Below, piece by piece: positions 1 through 11,060 of a stretch of DNA of 46,523 nt. This DNA comes from Nitrososphaerota archaeon (GTDB lineage Archaea > Thermoproteota > Nitrososphaeria_A > Caldarchaeales > Wolframiiraptoraceae): the NCBI GenBank assembly GCA_021159365.1, contig JAGGRY010000052.1, positions 1 to 46,523 on the forward strand. Reading direction: 5' to 3'. The notes under the pieces were generated by a model, which did not search any database, was not told the DNA's origin, and was given only the letters and a program-made list of their open reading frames with translations. Both the position numbers and the translations under genes were made by a program. Position 1 is the stretch's first letter. Each line of letters starts with the position of its first letter.

Positions 1-291
1 ACGAAGCCGTTTAAGAGGATCTATAATGTCGGGGGATTCACGGACGGCGATAGAGCGGCATACTTGGCCTCAGCCCTAAACTTCAGGACGATAATATTGA
101 TCGGGATGAATCTCGTCCCAAAGTCTGGAAATGAGGTCGAGGAGAAGAAATTATTCTTCGCGAAGAAGTTGCTTGAGAGGCTCGCCTCAACGGCTCCAGG
201 AAGATTCTATAATGCTACAGGTGGAAAAAGAGTTGAGATAAGAGGCTTTCAAGCAACTAGCTTCAGAGAGCTTGATGAGATCTTCAGGTGA
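1..291 (+). CDS. C-terminal part of 6-hydroxymethylpterin pyrophosphokinase MptE-like (DUF115) protein, truncated by window edge
   Basis: Frame open from base 1 (TKPFKRIYNVGGFTDGDRAAYLASALNFRTIILIGMNL...); GFTDGDRA motif typical of MptE-like proteins. Confidence 0.7.
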   Translation, partial: TKPFKRIYNVGGFTDGDRAAYLASALNFRTIILIGMNLVPKSGNEVEEKKLFFAKKLLERLASTAPGRFYNATGGKRVEIRGFQATSFRELDEIFR

Positions 292-474
292 CGATACTTC
301 ATTATCAAGATATGTGCTCTCATTACACATGTCCCCGTTTAATGCATATTGTTCACATAATGATTCACCTGAACATAGGGTTGATGGATGTTCAGGTTGG
401 AGCTCATAAAGATGTCGTGAAGTATTGGCCACCTCTAAAGAGGATCTCGCTAGATCGGCCTTGTTAAGCCTTAA
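292..474. ncRNA. Candidate structured RNA (multi-helix inverted repeats), strand unknown
   Basis: Closing helix 292-301/418-427, hairpins 309-316/326-333 and 367-376/388-397 (10-bp perfect), then a small GGCC-closed three-way junction 427-460. Confidence 0.35.
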
Positions 475-586
475 ATTTCAGAGTTGTTCAAGTGAATTCG
501 GGACGTGGTGATGGTATACCAAATTCTTTAGCCCGTAATGGGCTTCTCTCAAAGATGGATACTTATAGGATCGATTATGAGGTGAT

Positions 587-3500
587 ATGGGAATGGCGTT
601 AGCGGGTAGATATGATCCTCTAAGAGTTGAGGAGGAGATTCAAAGATTCTGGGCCGAGAATAAAATAATGGAAAAGGTCTTCAAGATGAATGAGGGAGCA
701 CCGATCTTCGCGTTCCTCGAAGGTCCACCGACCGCAAACGGATACATGCACGTTGGCCACGCACGTGGAAGAATCTACAAGGACATAATTCTGAGATTTC
801 AGGGAATGAATGGATTATATGTTTGGAGGAGGGGTGGATGGGATTGCCTCGGGCTCCCAACCGAGCTTGAGGTTGAGAAAAAGCTTGGATTCAAGTCTAA
901 GAAGGATGTCGAGAAATTCGGATTAGATAAATTCGTTGAAGAAGCTCATAGGCTCGTCGATCATTACATCGATCACTGGAGAAAGGCTTCAGAAAGGCTC
1001 GCGGTTTGGCTCGACTACGACAACGCATACGAGACCAGGAAAGAATACTATATTGAACATGTCTGGTGGTTGATAAAGAAAGCGTATGAGAATGGAGATT
1101 TAATCGAGAGCTTCAAGGTTGTCCCGGTCTGCCCAAGCTGTGAAACTCCTTTAAGCAGTCATGAAGTTGCGCAAGGATATAAGGAAGTTGAGGATCCATC
1201 GATCCACGTAAAGTTCCCGATCAAGGATTCAGATAACCTCTACATAGTGATCTGGACGACTACTCCATGGACCCTCGTGGCAAATGAAGCTGTCGCCGTA
1301 AACCCATATGAAGAGTATGTTAGAGTTAGGGTTAATGGAGGAGAGGAGTGGATTCTCGCAAGCAAGCTAATGGTCCACGTCTTAGCCGCTCTAGACATCT
1401 CGAGATATGAGGTCATAGACAGGTTTAAGGGATCATCGATAGTAGGCTTAAAATACATCCATCCATTAATCGAGAAGGTTCCAGCCCATAGCTCTCATAA
1501 GCCTCCAGCTCATACGGTGATCTCAGCCGAATTCGTCACGATGGAAGAAGGAACTGGATGCGTTCACGTAGCTCCAGCTCATGGCCCAGAAGACTTCGAC
1601 GTCGGCAAGAAAATAGGTCTCCCAATCTTCAATCCAGTTGGATCCAACGGGGTCTTCACGGAAGATGGCGGAGAATTCTCTGGAAAAGATTTCAGGGAAG
1701 TTGCCAGACTTGTGATGGATTATCTGAAGGAGAAGGGATTGTTGTTAAAGGAAGATAAGATAAAACATATGTATCCCCATTGTTGGAGATGTGGATCACC
1801 ATTAATCTATCTCGCCAGCAAACAGTGGTTCCTAAAGGTTGATAGGATTAAGCCCTTGATGATTGAGGGGAATAAGAAGGTTAAGTGGAGGCCTCCATGG
1901 GCAGGTGAATACAGGTTTGGAGATTGGCTTGAAAATGCGGAAGACTGGTGCATAACTAGAACGAAGATTTGGGGAACGCCTTTACCGATCTGGAGATGTG
2001 AGAAATGCGGTGAAATAAAGATCGTCGGGAGCAGGAAAGAGCTTGAATCAGCTGAGGTTAAGCCGAAGAATCTGAAGCTCCTTAGGCCGTGGATAGATCA
2101 GGTGATCTTCAGATGTCCGAAATGTGGAGGATCGATGAAGAGGGAGATATTCGTCTTAGATACTTGGCTGGATTCAGGGATGGCTCACACGGCGAGTATA
2201 GATGGGCTGAGAAATAAGGAGTTGTTCAAAAAACTCTTCCCATACGACTTCATAACCGAGGCAATAGATCAAACCCGTGGATGGTTCTATACACTTCTCT
2301 TCACCTCAACCCTACTCTACGGGCAGCCACCATACAAGACCGTTCTAAATCAAGGCCATGTCATGGACGCTGAAGGGAAGAAGATGAGCAAGAGCAAGGG
2401 AAATGTGATCTGGGCCATGGATGTGATGAAGAGATATGGCGCCGATCCGGTCAGATTATATCTCTCGGTTAAGGCTGCTCCATGGGAGAACATGAACTTC
2501 GTCGAATCGGAAGTCGATCAGGTCATCCAAGACTTAAACATACTTTGGAACGTCTTCTCCTTCGCCCTAACCTACTTTAAGCTCGACAAATTTGATCCAG
2601 AGAGGATAACCGTAGAGTCTATCTGGAGGCATCTAAGACCTGAGGATAGATGGATAATCTCGAAGATCAATAGCTTGACGAGGTTTGTGACAAGCTCTCT
2701 CAAATCCTTAAACATACATTCAGCCGTGAGAGCCTTGAGATCCTTTATAGTCGATGACTTGAGCAGAGTATATGTCAGGGCCATTAGGAGGAGAGTTTGG
2801 ATAGAAGAGGAGACCTGGGATAAGCTCGCGGTCTACGCAACCCTATATTATGTCTTGAGGAGGCTCACCTTAATCTCCGCCCCAATAATCCCATATCTCG
2901 CCGAGAAGCTCTTCCAAAACCTGAGGCTTAAAGATGATCCAGAAAGCGTTCACTTAACCAAGTGGCCAAAGGTAGATAGTGGATTCATCGACGAGGAGCT
3001 TGAAGATGAGATGGAAATAGCAAAATGCACGATCTCCGAGACCCTCCATTTAAGGCAGAAGCATGGGAGGAAGCTTAGATGGCCTGTGAAGTCCGTAATC
3101 CTCTCGCCGCTAAGCCCCAGATCTAAGAAGGCCTTAGAGTCGCTGAGAGATTTCATCAAATCGCAAGTGAACGCCTTAGAGTTAAAGGTATTAGACGTTG
3201 GAGAAAAACCGCAGGGAACGAAATTAATTGTTAAACCTGTTTATGAGAGACTTGGCCCGAAGCTTGGGAAAGATTTAACGGAAGTTGTCGAGCGATTAAA
3301 GCAGATTGACGGAGAAGAGGTTCAAAGAGAGCTATCCACTGGCGGATCGTTCAAGCTCATGTTAGGCGGTGGAAAGCTCGTTGAGTTAGTCGAGGGCGAC
3401 GTGGTCTTCGAAGAAACGCTTCCAGAAAACTTGGCCGGCGAGAAGGGAAGATTTACAGAGATATATCTAGATTTGACCGAGACGAGGGAGATAGTTGCTC

Positions 3501-3763
3501 AATCACTCGCCAAGGAAGTTATCAGGAGAATTCAGATAATGAGGAAGGAGATGGATTTGATGGTCTCAGACTACATCGACACAGAGCTTATGCTCGAAAA
3601 TGAGGAAAAGGTGAAGCTACTTGAATTAATGAGAGATTTCATCAAGGAAGAGACGAGATCTAAGCAATTGAAGATAATTGTTGGAAGAGGCGAGGCGAAG
3701 GGATATGTCAAGGATTGGACGATAGAGGGAGAAAAGGTGACAATTGCTTTGAGGAAGGCATAA
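587..3763 (+). CDS. ileS: Isoleucyl-tRNA synthetase
   Basis: 1058 aa class I synthetase; HVGHARGR (HIGH-like) and KMSKSKGN signature, anticodon-binding domain. Confidence 0.97.
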   Translation: MGMALAGRYDPLRVEEEIQRFWAENKIMEKVFKMNEGAPIFAFLEGPPTANGYMHVGHARGRIYKDIILRFQGMNGLYVWRRGGWDCLGLPTELEVEKKLGFKSKKDVEKFGLDKFVEEAHRLVDHYIDHWRKASERLAVWLDYDNAYETRKEYYIEHVWWLIKKAYENGDLIESFKVVPVCPSCETPLSSHEVAQGYKEVEDPSIHVKFPIKDSDNLYIVIWTTTPWTLVANEAVAVNPYEEYVRVRVNGGEEWILASKLMVHVLAALDISRYEVIDRFKGSSIVGLKYIHPLIEKVPAHSSHKPPAHTVISAEFVTMEEGTGCVHVAPAHGPEDFDVGKKIGLPIFNPVGSNGVFTEDGGEFSGKDFREVARLVMDYLKEKGLLLKEDKIKHMYPHCWRCGSPLIYLASKQWFLKVDRIKPLMIEGNKKVKWRPPWAGEYRFGDWLENAEDWCITRTKIWGTPLPIWRCEKCGEIKIVGSRKELESAEVKPKNLKLLRPWIDQVIFRCPKCGGSMKREIFVLDTWLDSGMAHTASIDGLRNKELFKKLFPYDFITEAIDQTRGWFYTLLFTSTLLYGQPPYKTVLNQGHVMDAEGKKMSKSKGNVIWAMDVMKRYGADPVRLYLSVKAAPWENMNFVESEVDQVIQDLNILWNVFSFALTYFKLDKFDPERITVESIWRHLRPEDRWIISKINSLTRFVTSSLKSLNIHSAVRALRSFIVDDLSRVYVRAIRRRVWIEEETWDKLAVYATLYYVLRRLTLISAPIIPYLAEKLFQNLRLKDDPESVHLTKWPKVDSGFIDEELEDEMEIAKCTISETLHLRQKHGRKLRWPVKSVILSPLSPRSKKALESLRDFIKSQVNALELKVLDVGEKPQGTKLIVKPVYERLGPKLGKDLTEVVERLKQIDGEEVQRELSTGGSFKLMLGGGKLVELVEGDVVFEETLPENLAGEKGRFTEIYLDLTETREIVAQSLAKEVIRRIQIMRKEMDLMVSDYIDTELMLENEEKVKLLELMRDFIKEETRSKQLKIIVGRGEAKGYVKDWTIEGEKVTIALRKA

Positions 3764-3765
3764 AA

Positions 3766-4698
3766 TTGTCTCTAGAATATTATATCAAGAACATCTTCGG
3801 AAAACTCGATGAAGACCATTTCAAGGTGCTGAGGGCCATCGAGATGAATCTCCAGACGAGAGAAGTGGTCCCAGTAGAGATCATAGGGAGGATTACCGGA
3901 TTCGGATGGAGAGTTGAAAAACTATTGAAGAAGCTGCATGAATACAGGCTTATCTGGGCTCCCAGAGGGGTGACAAGAGGCTATGCATTAAATTATTATG
4001 GGATGGATTTACTCGCCCTAAAATCGCTGGTCGATAGAAACGTGATCGCGAGCTTCGGCAAGCCTCTTGGAGTTGGAAAAGAAGCAGATGTCTATGATGC
4101 ACTTTCACCGGATGGCATGAGATTGGCCGTGAAGTTCTTTAGAATAGGGAGGACGAGCTTCAGGGGATATGAGAAGCATAGAACAGCTCTAATGACGGCC
4201 CACACTTACATGCTCGCATCGATAAGGGCTGCTGCCAGAGAATATCAGGCTTTAAAGATCCTCCATCCGAAGGGCGTCGCCGTCCCAAAGCCGATTGCGA
4301 GGAATAGACATGTAATCGTGACCGAGGTATTCTATGGGATAGAGATTTCATCAACCTCATATATCGAGAATCCTGTTGAGGTGTTATGCGAGATAATTAA
4401 GAATCTAAAATTGGCCTATGACGCGGGAGTGGTTCACAGCGATCTAAGCGTGTATAACATCTTGATGACGCCTGAGCAGAAGATCTTGATAATAGATTGG
4501 CCTCAATGGGTTGATCCAAAACATCCGATGGCTCAAAGATACATGATTAGAGATATGAGGAATCTTTTGAAGTTCTTTAGGAGAAAGTGGAATGTCTTGG
4601 AATTACCTATGGAATGTCAGAGGCTTATTAAGGATCTTTGCGGAGAAACATTTAATACCTTAGTAGGTGAATCTAGATCGAAAGGGATGAGTGGATGA
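3766..4698 (+). CDS. rio2: RIO2-type serine/threonine protein kinase (ORF track start 3715; in-frame TTG at 3766 just after ileS stop is more likely)
   Basis: N-terminal winged helix plus GKEADVYDA, VHSDLSVYNIL, IIDWPQ kinase motifs. Confidence 0.92.
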   Translation: MSLEYYIKNIFGKLDEDHFKVLRAIEMNLQTREVVPVEIIGRITGFGWRVEKLLKKLHEYRLIWAPRGVTRGYALNYYGMDLLALKSLVDRNVIASFGKPLGVGKEADVYDALSPDGMRLAVKFFRIGRTSFRGYEKHRTALMTAHTYMLASIRAAAREYQALKILHPKGVAVPKPIARNRHVIVTEVFYGIEISSTSYIENPVEVLCEIIKNLKLAYDAGVVHSDLSVYNILMTPEQKILIIDWPQWVDPKHPMAQRYMIRDMRNLLKFFRRKWNVLELPMECQRLIKDLCGETFNTLVGESRSKGMSG

Positions 4699-5402
4699 CC
4701 CCCTTAATGCTCGTAGGCGTGATCATAAGCATTATAGGAGTCTCAATCGCTCTAGGGGTCACCTTCTATTATCTCAGCTTACCGCTAGAAGCACCCTTTA
4801 GAAAATTTCTCGATTCAACCTTGATGGGAATGCCATACCTACTATACTTCGTTATAGTTGGTGGAATTTTGAGCGGAGTAGGTCTCCTAATATATGTGAG
4901 AGCTGTTAGGAGCGGAGTGACCATAACTCATGGAAGACGTAGGTCAATGGCCTTAAGTAGACCTGCTACTAGAAGACCTGTAACCGGTCCTCCAACTCAG
5001 GTGCAAAAACCCACGGGAGTGGCCACAGGTCCAGACATAGTTGAAGAGATAGAAAAGGAGATTGAAGAGATCGTTAAGTCATCTTCAGAAGTCTCTGAAA
5101 CTGTAGAAGAGAAACCTGTGGCTGAGGTTGTTGAAGAAGAACGGCAACCGTTAGTGAAGGTGATTTCGAGGGCAAGTGATATGGTTTGCCCGCATTGCGG
5201 AACCCTTAATCCAATAGGATCTAAGAAATGTTCCAGCTGTGGAAAGAAATTCTATGAACCTGATGATCCCAGCAGATCTTGTCCAGTATGCGGCGCTCCT
5301 CTAAAGTTGTCGAAAAGAATCTCAGAAAAATTATTCGTATGCGGGATATGCTTCTCAGAACTTGAGATTGCTCCGGAGCTTCAGAAAAGCTTAAAATTAT
5401 GA
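4695..5402 (+). CDS. Membrane protein with C-terminal zinc ribbons
   Basis: Two N-terminal TM segments, Glu-rich linker, CPHCGTLNPIGSKKCSSCGKKF and CPVCGAPL...CGIC; ATGA overlap with rio2. Confidence 0.75.
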   Translation: MTPLMLVGVIISIIGVSIALGVTFYYLSLPLEAPFRKFLDSTLMGMPYLLYFVIVGGILSGVGLLIYVRAVRSGVTITHGRRRSMALSRPATRRPVTGPPTQVQKPTGVATGPDIVEEIEKEIEEIVKSSSEVSETVEEKPVAEVVEEERQPLVKVISRASDMVCPHCGTLNPIGSKKCSSCGKKFYEPDDPSRSCPVCGAPLKLSKRISEKLFVCGICFSELEIAPELQKSLKL

Positions 5403-5456
5403 TAAACTTCCTCATGGTGAACGAAGTTGACGCCTTCTCAATCAACTTCCTTGAAC

Positions 5457-5693
5457 ATGGGTAAGAGGCCTCTCATGATGGTCACCAAATATATAAACCG
5501 AGTGATCAGGGTGAGGCTGAAGAACGATCTAGTCTATGAGGGAGTCATGATAGACTGTGATGGATACATGAATCTGGTGATCGAGAAAGCCGTCGAATAT
5601 GAGGGCGAGGGAAGGAAAGCGACCTATCCGAGGATCCTGATAAGGGGAAACAACATCATGTACATCCAGCTCCTGCCCATGCTCGGAGAGTAG
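5457..5693 (+). CDS. Sm-like archaeal protein (LSm); ORF track start 5427, ATG at 5457 preferred
   Basis: MGKRPLMMVTKYINRVIRVRLKNDLVYEGVMIDCDGYMNLVIEKA...RGNNIMYI Sm1/Sm2 motifs. Confidence 0.92.
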   Translation: MGKRPLMMVTKYINRVIRVRLKNDLVYEGVMIDCDGYMNLVIEKAVEYEGEGRKATYPRILIRGNNIMYIQLLPMLGE

Positions 5694-5700
5694 ATAACTC

Positions 5701-5730
5701 ACTTCACAACCGGTGTATCGTGAAGTTTTC
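5701..5730 (+). terminator. Putative terminator hairpin between lsm and MAT genes
   Basis: ACTTCAC/GTGAAGT 7-bp stem, 12-nt loop, followed by TTTT. Confidence 0.4.
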
Positions 5731-5731
5731 C

Positions 5732-5738
5732 TTAAATA
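5732..5738 (+). promoter_or_regulatory. TATA-like element upstream of the MAT gene
   Basis: TTAAATA about 35 nt upstream of ATG 5771. Confidence 0.35.
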
Positions 5739-5770
5739 TGGTTTAGTTAAATCCAGATAAGGGTTCTAAC

Positions 5771-6988
5771 ATGATGAAGCCGAGTATAGTTGTTGAGAGA
5801 ATAGATAGGATTCCAGTGAAGGATCAGCATACGGAGCTCGTTGAGAGAAAGGGATTAGGACACCCGGATTACATAATAGACTCAGCATGTGAATGCGCGA
5901 GTAGAGCGCTCTCAAGATATTATCTTGAACATTATGGCAAGATCCTACATCACAATCTCGACAAGGGTTTGCTCGTTGGAGGCGAATCGAAGGTTTGGTT
6001 CGGCGGAGGAGTTGTTGAGACACCTATCTATATCCTGATCGCTGGAAGGGCAACGACCAAGATTTCTCATGAAGATGGATTCGAGGAGATCCCTTACAGG
6101 GAGCTGATCGAGGAAGAGGTCAAGAACTTCATCAGGAGAAGTTTTAGATTCCTTGATCCCGAAAAGCATGTGGTCATAGATACGAAGATTAGGAGTGGAA
6201 GCATGGATCTCAAAAAAGTGGTTGAAAGCGAGGCGAGCGTCCCAAGGGCAAATGATACCTCATATGGAGTGGGTTATGCTCCGCTAACCCCGCTTGAGAG
6301 GCTTGTATACGAGGTTGAGAAAGGAGTGAATTCGATCGGATTCAAGAGCAGGGTTCCTGAAAGCGGAGAAGATTGTAAGGTTATGGGAGTAAGGCTTGGA
6401 AAGAGATACATCGTGACTGTAGCGGATAGCATAATAGCTTCACTCACTCCAGACCTCGACCACTATCTCGCAGTCAAGGAAGAGATTAAGGAAGAAGTTT
6501 TGAGAACCGCTGACCGAGTTTTAGGAGGCGAACATGAGGGAGTCGAAGTCTATGTCAATGCGGCTGATAGGCCTGAAGAGGGAATAGTCTACTTGACCGT
6601 TACTGGAACATCTGCTGAGAGCGGAGACGATGGAAACACTGGTAGAGGAAATAGAGCTAATGGGCTGATAACTCCGAATAGGCAGATGTCTCTCGAAGCC
6701 ACTGCGGGAAAGAATGCTAGAGCCCATGTCGGAAAACTCTATAATGTCGCGGCGAGGATGATCGCCGAGAGAATCTATAACGAGGTTAAAGACTTGGATG
6801 AAGTATATGTGAGGATGCTGAGCCAAATAGGCAGACCTGTAGACAGCCCACTCCTAATCTCAATTCAATATATAGCGAAGAGCGGCGCCGATGAGAATAC
6901 TCTTGCATATGAGGCGGCTGAGATAGCTAGAGATGAAGTGAGGAAGATGATGGAGCTTCAGGAATTGATCTTAGAGCAGAAGGTCTCA

Positions 6989-6997
<9 letters not shown>
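5771..6997 (+). CDS. Archaeal-type S-adenosylmethionine synthetase
   Basis: 408 aa; [55 protein letters not shown]. Confidence 0.96.
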
Positions 6998-7878
<881 letters not shown>

Positions 7879-8010
7879 TTACGAGGGTAGATAATAAGTG
7901 AAAAATTTTCCAAGCCCCATCTATTCCATCCAACCAGTTATTCGCATCCGCGAACTTTTCAAGTCATATAAACTTTTAGCCGATGCTGATGAATACTCGA
8001 TGAAAGACGA

Positions 8011-8394
8011 ATGAGTTTAGAAGTGGAAATTAGAGAATTGTTAAGGAGAGACGATGAGTTAAGTAAGCTAAAGATCGACATCTTAAGAGCTCTAGTAGTC
8101 TTCAATGGAATATCTTGGATGAGCGAGTTGATCCCCGACATCGTGAAGATACATAATTATTCAATCGATTATCTACCAACTGATGATATGGTTGATGAAG
8201 CGCTTCGACAGCTTGAGGCCGCGGGGTTTATATCAATCGAGCCTAGGATGAGAGGCGGGTTCCTGGCCAGAGAAGTTTACGTAGATAGGCTGATCAGACT
8301 TAAGGACTTAAGAGCCGTCAAGGATGCGTTGGCCCACGATAAGGTTTACAAGGATTATTTATCCCGGCAAATGGAGACCTTGTGGAAGATCTAG
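8011..8394 (+). CDS. Hypothetical protein, possible winged-helix regulator
   Basis: 127 aa, helical with C-terminal wing-like segment; ATG preceded by TATA-like sequence (CATATAAAC). Confidence 0.6.
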   Translation: MSLEVEIRELLRRDDELSKLKIDILRALVVFNGISWMSELIPDIVKIHNYSIDYLPTDDMVDEALRQLEAAGFISIEPRMRGGFLAREVYVDRLIRLKDLRAVKDALAHDKVYKDYLSRQMETLWKI

Positions 8395-8480
8395 GAGAAC
8401 GCTAACACAGAGGAACCCAACATTTTTGATTCTAAACCTCGTCTAACGCTTTTCGAAGAAATCAAACTGAATAGTTTACC

Positions 8481-8552
8481 AGCCCGGGAGGGGATTTGAA
8501 CCCCTGTAGAGCGGGTCTGCAGCCCGCCGCCTAGCCGCTCGGCCACCCGGGC
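8481..8552 (-). tRNA. tRNA-Cys (GCA)
   Basis: Cloverleaf GCCCGGG...CTGCAGA loop...GGTTCAAATCC...CCCGGGC, discriminator U; CCA not encoded. Confidence 0.95.
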
Positions 8553-8644
8553 ATTCTCTCGGTATTTTCTTTGAGATTTTGGATTATTGAGTTTTACGTG
8601 GTTCTTTAAAAGTAAGTTGAGGCAGGTTTGTTCCGGGGATTGGG

Positions 8645-9406
8645 GTGGCTAGAAGCGTCTTAAATCTGCTGAGGAATAGGAAGAGTATTAGGATTTTTAG
8701 GCCATCGACGATCTCGGAAGAGGTTTTAAGGCTTATCATAGAGGCTGGGGTTAGGGCTCCGACCTATCTACAATCCTATACGATAATTCAGGTCAAGGAC
8801 GAGGAGAAGAAAGAAGAGTTGGCGAAACTATGTAATGAGAAGATCGTTAAGAATGCTTCAGCAATTCTCCTGATATGTGCGGATCTGCATCGGACAAGGA
8901 TCCTCTTGGACATGTTGGGTCATGAACACGTACTTCGATCGGATAAGCATCCCATAGAATCAATTCTCGCAGTCTTCGACGCAGGTCTCGTGGTCGAGAA
9001 CATGATAATCGCCGCCGAAGCGCTTGGATTAGGCTCCGTAATCCTCGATTGCCCATTAATAGAGTGTAAGAGGTTTTCAGAGCTGTTCGAGTTGCCGAAA
9101 GGCGTGACTCCATTAATCCTCCTTTGTATAGGTGAGCGTGGTGAAGTTCCACCGCTCAGACCTAGACTCCCAATAGATCAGATCTTTCACATCGATAAAT
9201 ATGGCGAGGTCTCGGAAGAGAAGCTCAAGGAATATCTCGAAGAGCTTGAGAGACGTATGGAGATCGAGAACTATGTTAGAAAATACGCTGGAATGGACCT
9301 GAAATATCTCGATTATCTCAGGCTCAAGACGGAGTTAACCAACGAATCAAAGAAGGTGAACGATGAGATTCAGAAGTTTTTGAAGGAGAACTTGATCAAG
9401 ACCTAA
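8645..9406 (+). CDS. Nitroreductase-family protein
   Basis: 253 aa; RNRKSIRIFRPSTISEEVLRLIIEAGVRAPTYLQ...ALGLGSVIL; GTG start. Confidence 0.9.
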   Translation: MARSVLNLLRNRKSIRIFRPSTISEEVLRLIIEAGVRAPTYLQSYTIIQVKDEEKKEELAKLCNEKIVKNASAILLICADLHRTRILLDMLGHEHVLRSDKHPIESILAVFDAGLVVENMIIAAEALGLGSVILDCPLIECKRFSELFELPKGVTPLILLCIGERGEVPPLRPRLPIDQIFHIDKYGEVSEEKLKEYLEELERRMEIENYVRKYAGMDLKYLDYLRLKTELTNESKKVNDEIQKFLKENLIKT

Positions 9407-9457
9407 TCATAAATCCTTAATTACCCTCATCTTCACCTCTAATATTAGTGATCGGAG

Positions 9458-10519
9458 TTGGATGAAAACATCATAGAGATTCTATCGAGCTATGCTAAGA
9501 TAGTCGACCGCGAGCTTGAGAGATTCATTCCAAGAAGAGTGGATGAACGTGGAATCGAGGAATTTCTGGGGAAGCCCATGTATAGATATGAGGCGAAATC
9601 GATAAGCGAGGGGATCCTGAAGCCATTTTGGGATCTACTCGATAGAGGTGGAAAGAGGTGGAGGCCTGCTCTCATGTTGATGGCCTATGAAGCCCTTGGA
9701 GGAGAGATCGAGGATATAGCTCCCTTAACAGTGATCCCGGAAGCGATACATAATGGAACTTTAGCCGTCGACGACGTAGAAGATAGAAGCGAGTTCAGGA
9801 GAGGTAAACCATGCATCCACAGGATCTATGGAGAGGATATAGCGATAAACATGGGAAACACTATGTATTATCTGCCGATCCTGATCCTCGAAAAACTTGG
9901 AATCGATCGAGACAAGAGGCTTAGAATATTAGAAGAGTATGTTAAGACCATGGTTAAGCTTAGCTTTGGACAAGGGATGGATATAGCTTGGCATAGAGGA
10001 TTGGTTAAGGAAGTAGATGAAGAACAGTATCTTGAGATGACCTTGCTGAAAACGGGAGCCCTTGCCGGATTCTCGGTAGAGATAGCGGCGATAATGGCGG
10101 GCGCATCTAGAGAAGTTGAGGAGAATCTGAGGAAATTCGCCGAGCTCGTCGCCGTCGCGTTCCAAATCCAAGATGATGTCTTAAACGTCATCGGAGATGA
10201 AGCAAAATATGGTAAGGAGATCGGGGGAGACATCAAGGAAGGAAAAAGAACTTTGATGGTGATCCATGCGTTGAAGAACTTGCCTGAAGCCGATGCGAAG
10301 AGGCTTGACGAGATCTTGAACATGCAGACCGAGGATAGATCCCTGATCAAGGAAGCGATAGATCTCCTCAAAAAATCAGGTTCAATAGAGTATGCTAAGG
10401 AGGTTTCTAGGAGGCTCGCCGAGGAAGCCATGGAGTCCTTGAAGAAGGCTATACCAGATCCTGTGAAGAGGCGGAAGCTTGAGCTTCTCGCAAAATTCCT
10501 GATAACTAGAGAATACTAG
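9458..10519 (+). CDS. Polyprenyl (geranylgeranyl) diphosphate synthase
   Basis: 353 aa; GGKRWRPALML, VDDVEDRSEFRRGKP, GQGMDIAW, FQIQDDVLNV. Confidence 0.94.
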   Translation: MDENIIEILSSYAKIVDRELERFIPRRVDERGIEEFLGKPMYRYEAKSISEGILKPFWDLLDRGGKRWRPALMLMAYEALGGEIEDIAPLTVIPEAIHNGTLAVDDVEDRSEFRRGKPCIHRIYGEDIAINMGNTMYYLPILILEKLGIDRDKRLRILEEYVKTMVKLSFGQGMDIAWHRGLVKEVDEEQYLEMTLLKTGALAGFSVEIAAIMAGASREVEENLRKFAELVAVAFQIQDDVLNVIGDEAKYGKEIGGDIKEGKRTLMVIHALKNLPEADAKRLDEILNMQTEDRSLIKEAIDLLKKSGSIEYAKEVSRRLAEEAMESLKKAIPDPVKRRKLELLAKFLITREY

Positions 10520-10562
10520 CCTTCAAGTAATCCTTAATTCCATCCGAGATTTCAATCAAGAT

Positions 10563-11060
10563 ATGAGCGCGGAGATTAGATTTGAGGTCGTTAAGGTGGA
10601 GATTCCGGAAGGATGTAATGTGATCTTCGGGATAACCCACTTCATAAAGAGCGTTGAGGACATCTATGAGGCAATAGTGAACACGGTTCCAGGGGCGAAA
10701 TTTGGATTAGCATTCGCGGAAGCGAGCGGCCCATGTCTGATCAGGCATGAGGGAACCGATGAAGAGCTTCGCAAACTTGCCTCAGAAACTCTCTACAGAA
10801 TTGGATGCGGCCACACATTCATAATCTATATGAGAGAGATGTATCCGATCAACATAATGCAGAGATTGAAGAATGTTCCAGAGGTTTGCTCGATCCTGGC
10901 GGCGACCGCGAATCCATTGCAAGTAATAGTTGCTGAAACAGATCAGGGTAGAGCGGTTGTAGGAGTGATTGATGGATTTAAGCCGAAGGGAATTGAAGGA
11001 GATGAAGACATTAAGAAGAGGAGGGAGTTCCTGAGAAAGATAGGATACAAGTTCGGGTAA
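10563..11060 (+). CDS. Adenosine-specific kinase family protein (PF04008-like)
   Basis: 165 aa; PEGCNVIFGITHFIKSVEDIYEA...GAKFGLAFAEASGPCLIRHEG...GCGHTFII. Confidence 0.88.
   Translation: MSAEIRFEVVKVEIPEGCNVIFGITHFIKSVEDIYEAIVNTVPGAKFGLAFAEASGPCLIRHEGTDEELRKLASETLYRIGCGHTFIIYMREMYPINIMQRLKNVPEVCSILAATANPLQVIVAETDQGRAVVGVIDGFKPKGIEGDEDIKKRREFLRKIGYKFG

Noticed and set aside
187-432. 81-aa minus-strand ORF
   Set aside because: Overlaps the MptE-like 3' end and the inverted-repeat region; Ser/Glu/Leu-rich, no family resemblance.
9868-10431. 187-aa ORF antisense to the GGPP synthase gene
   Set aside because: Low-complexity Ser-rich translation typical of the opposite strand of a coding gene; the forward gene has clear motifs.
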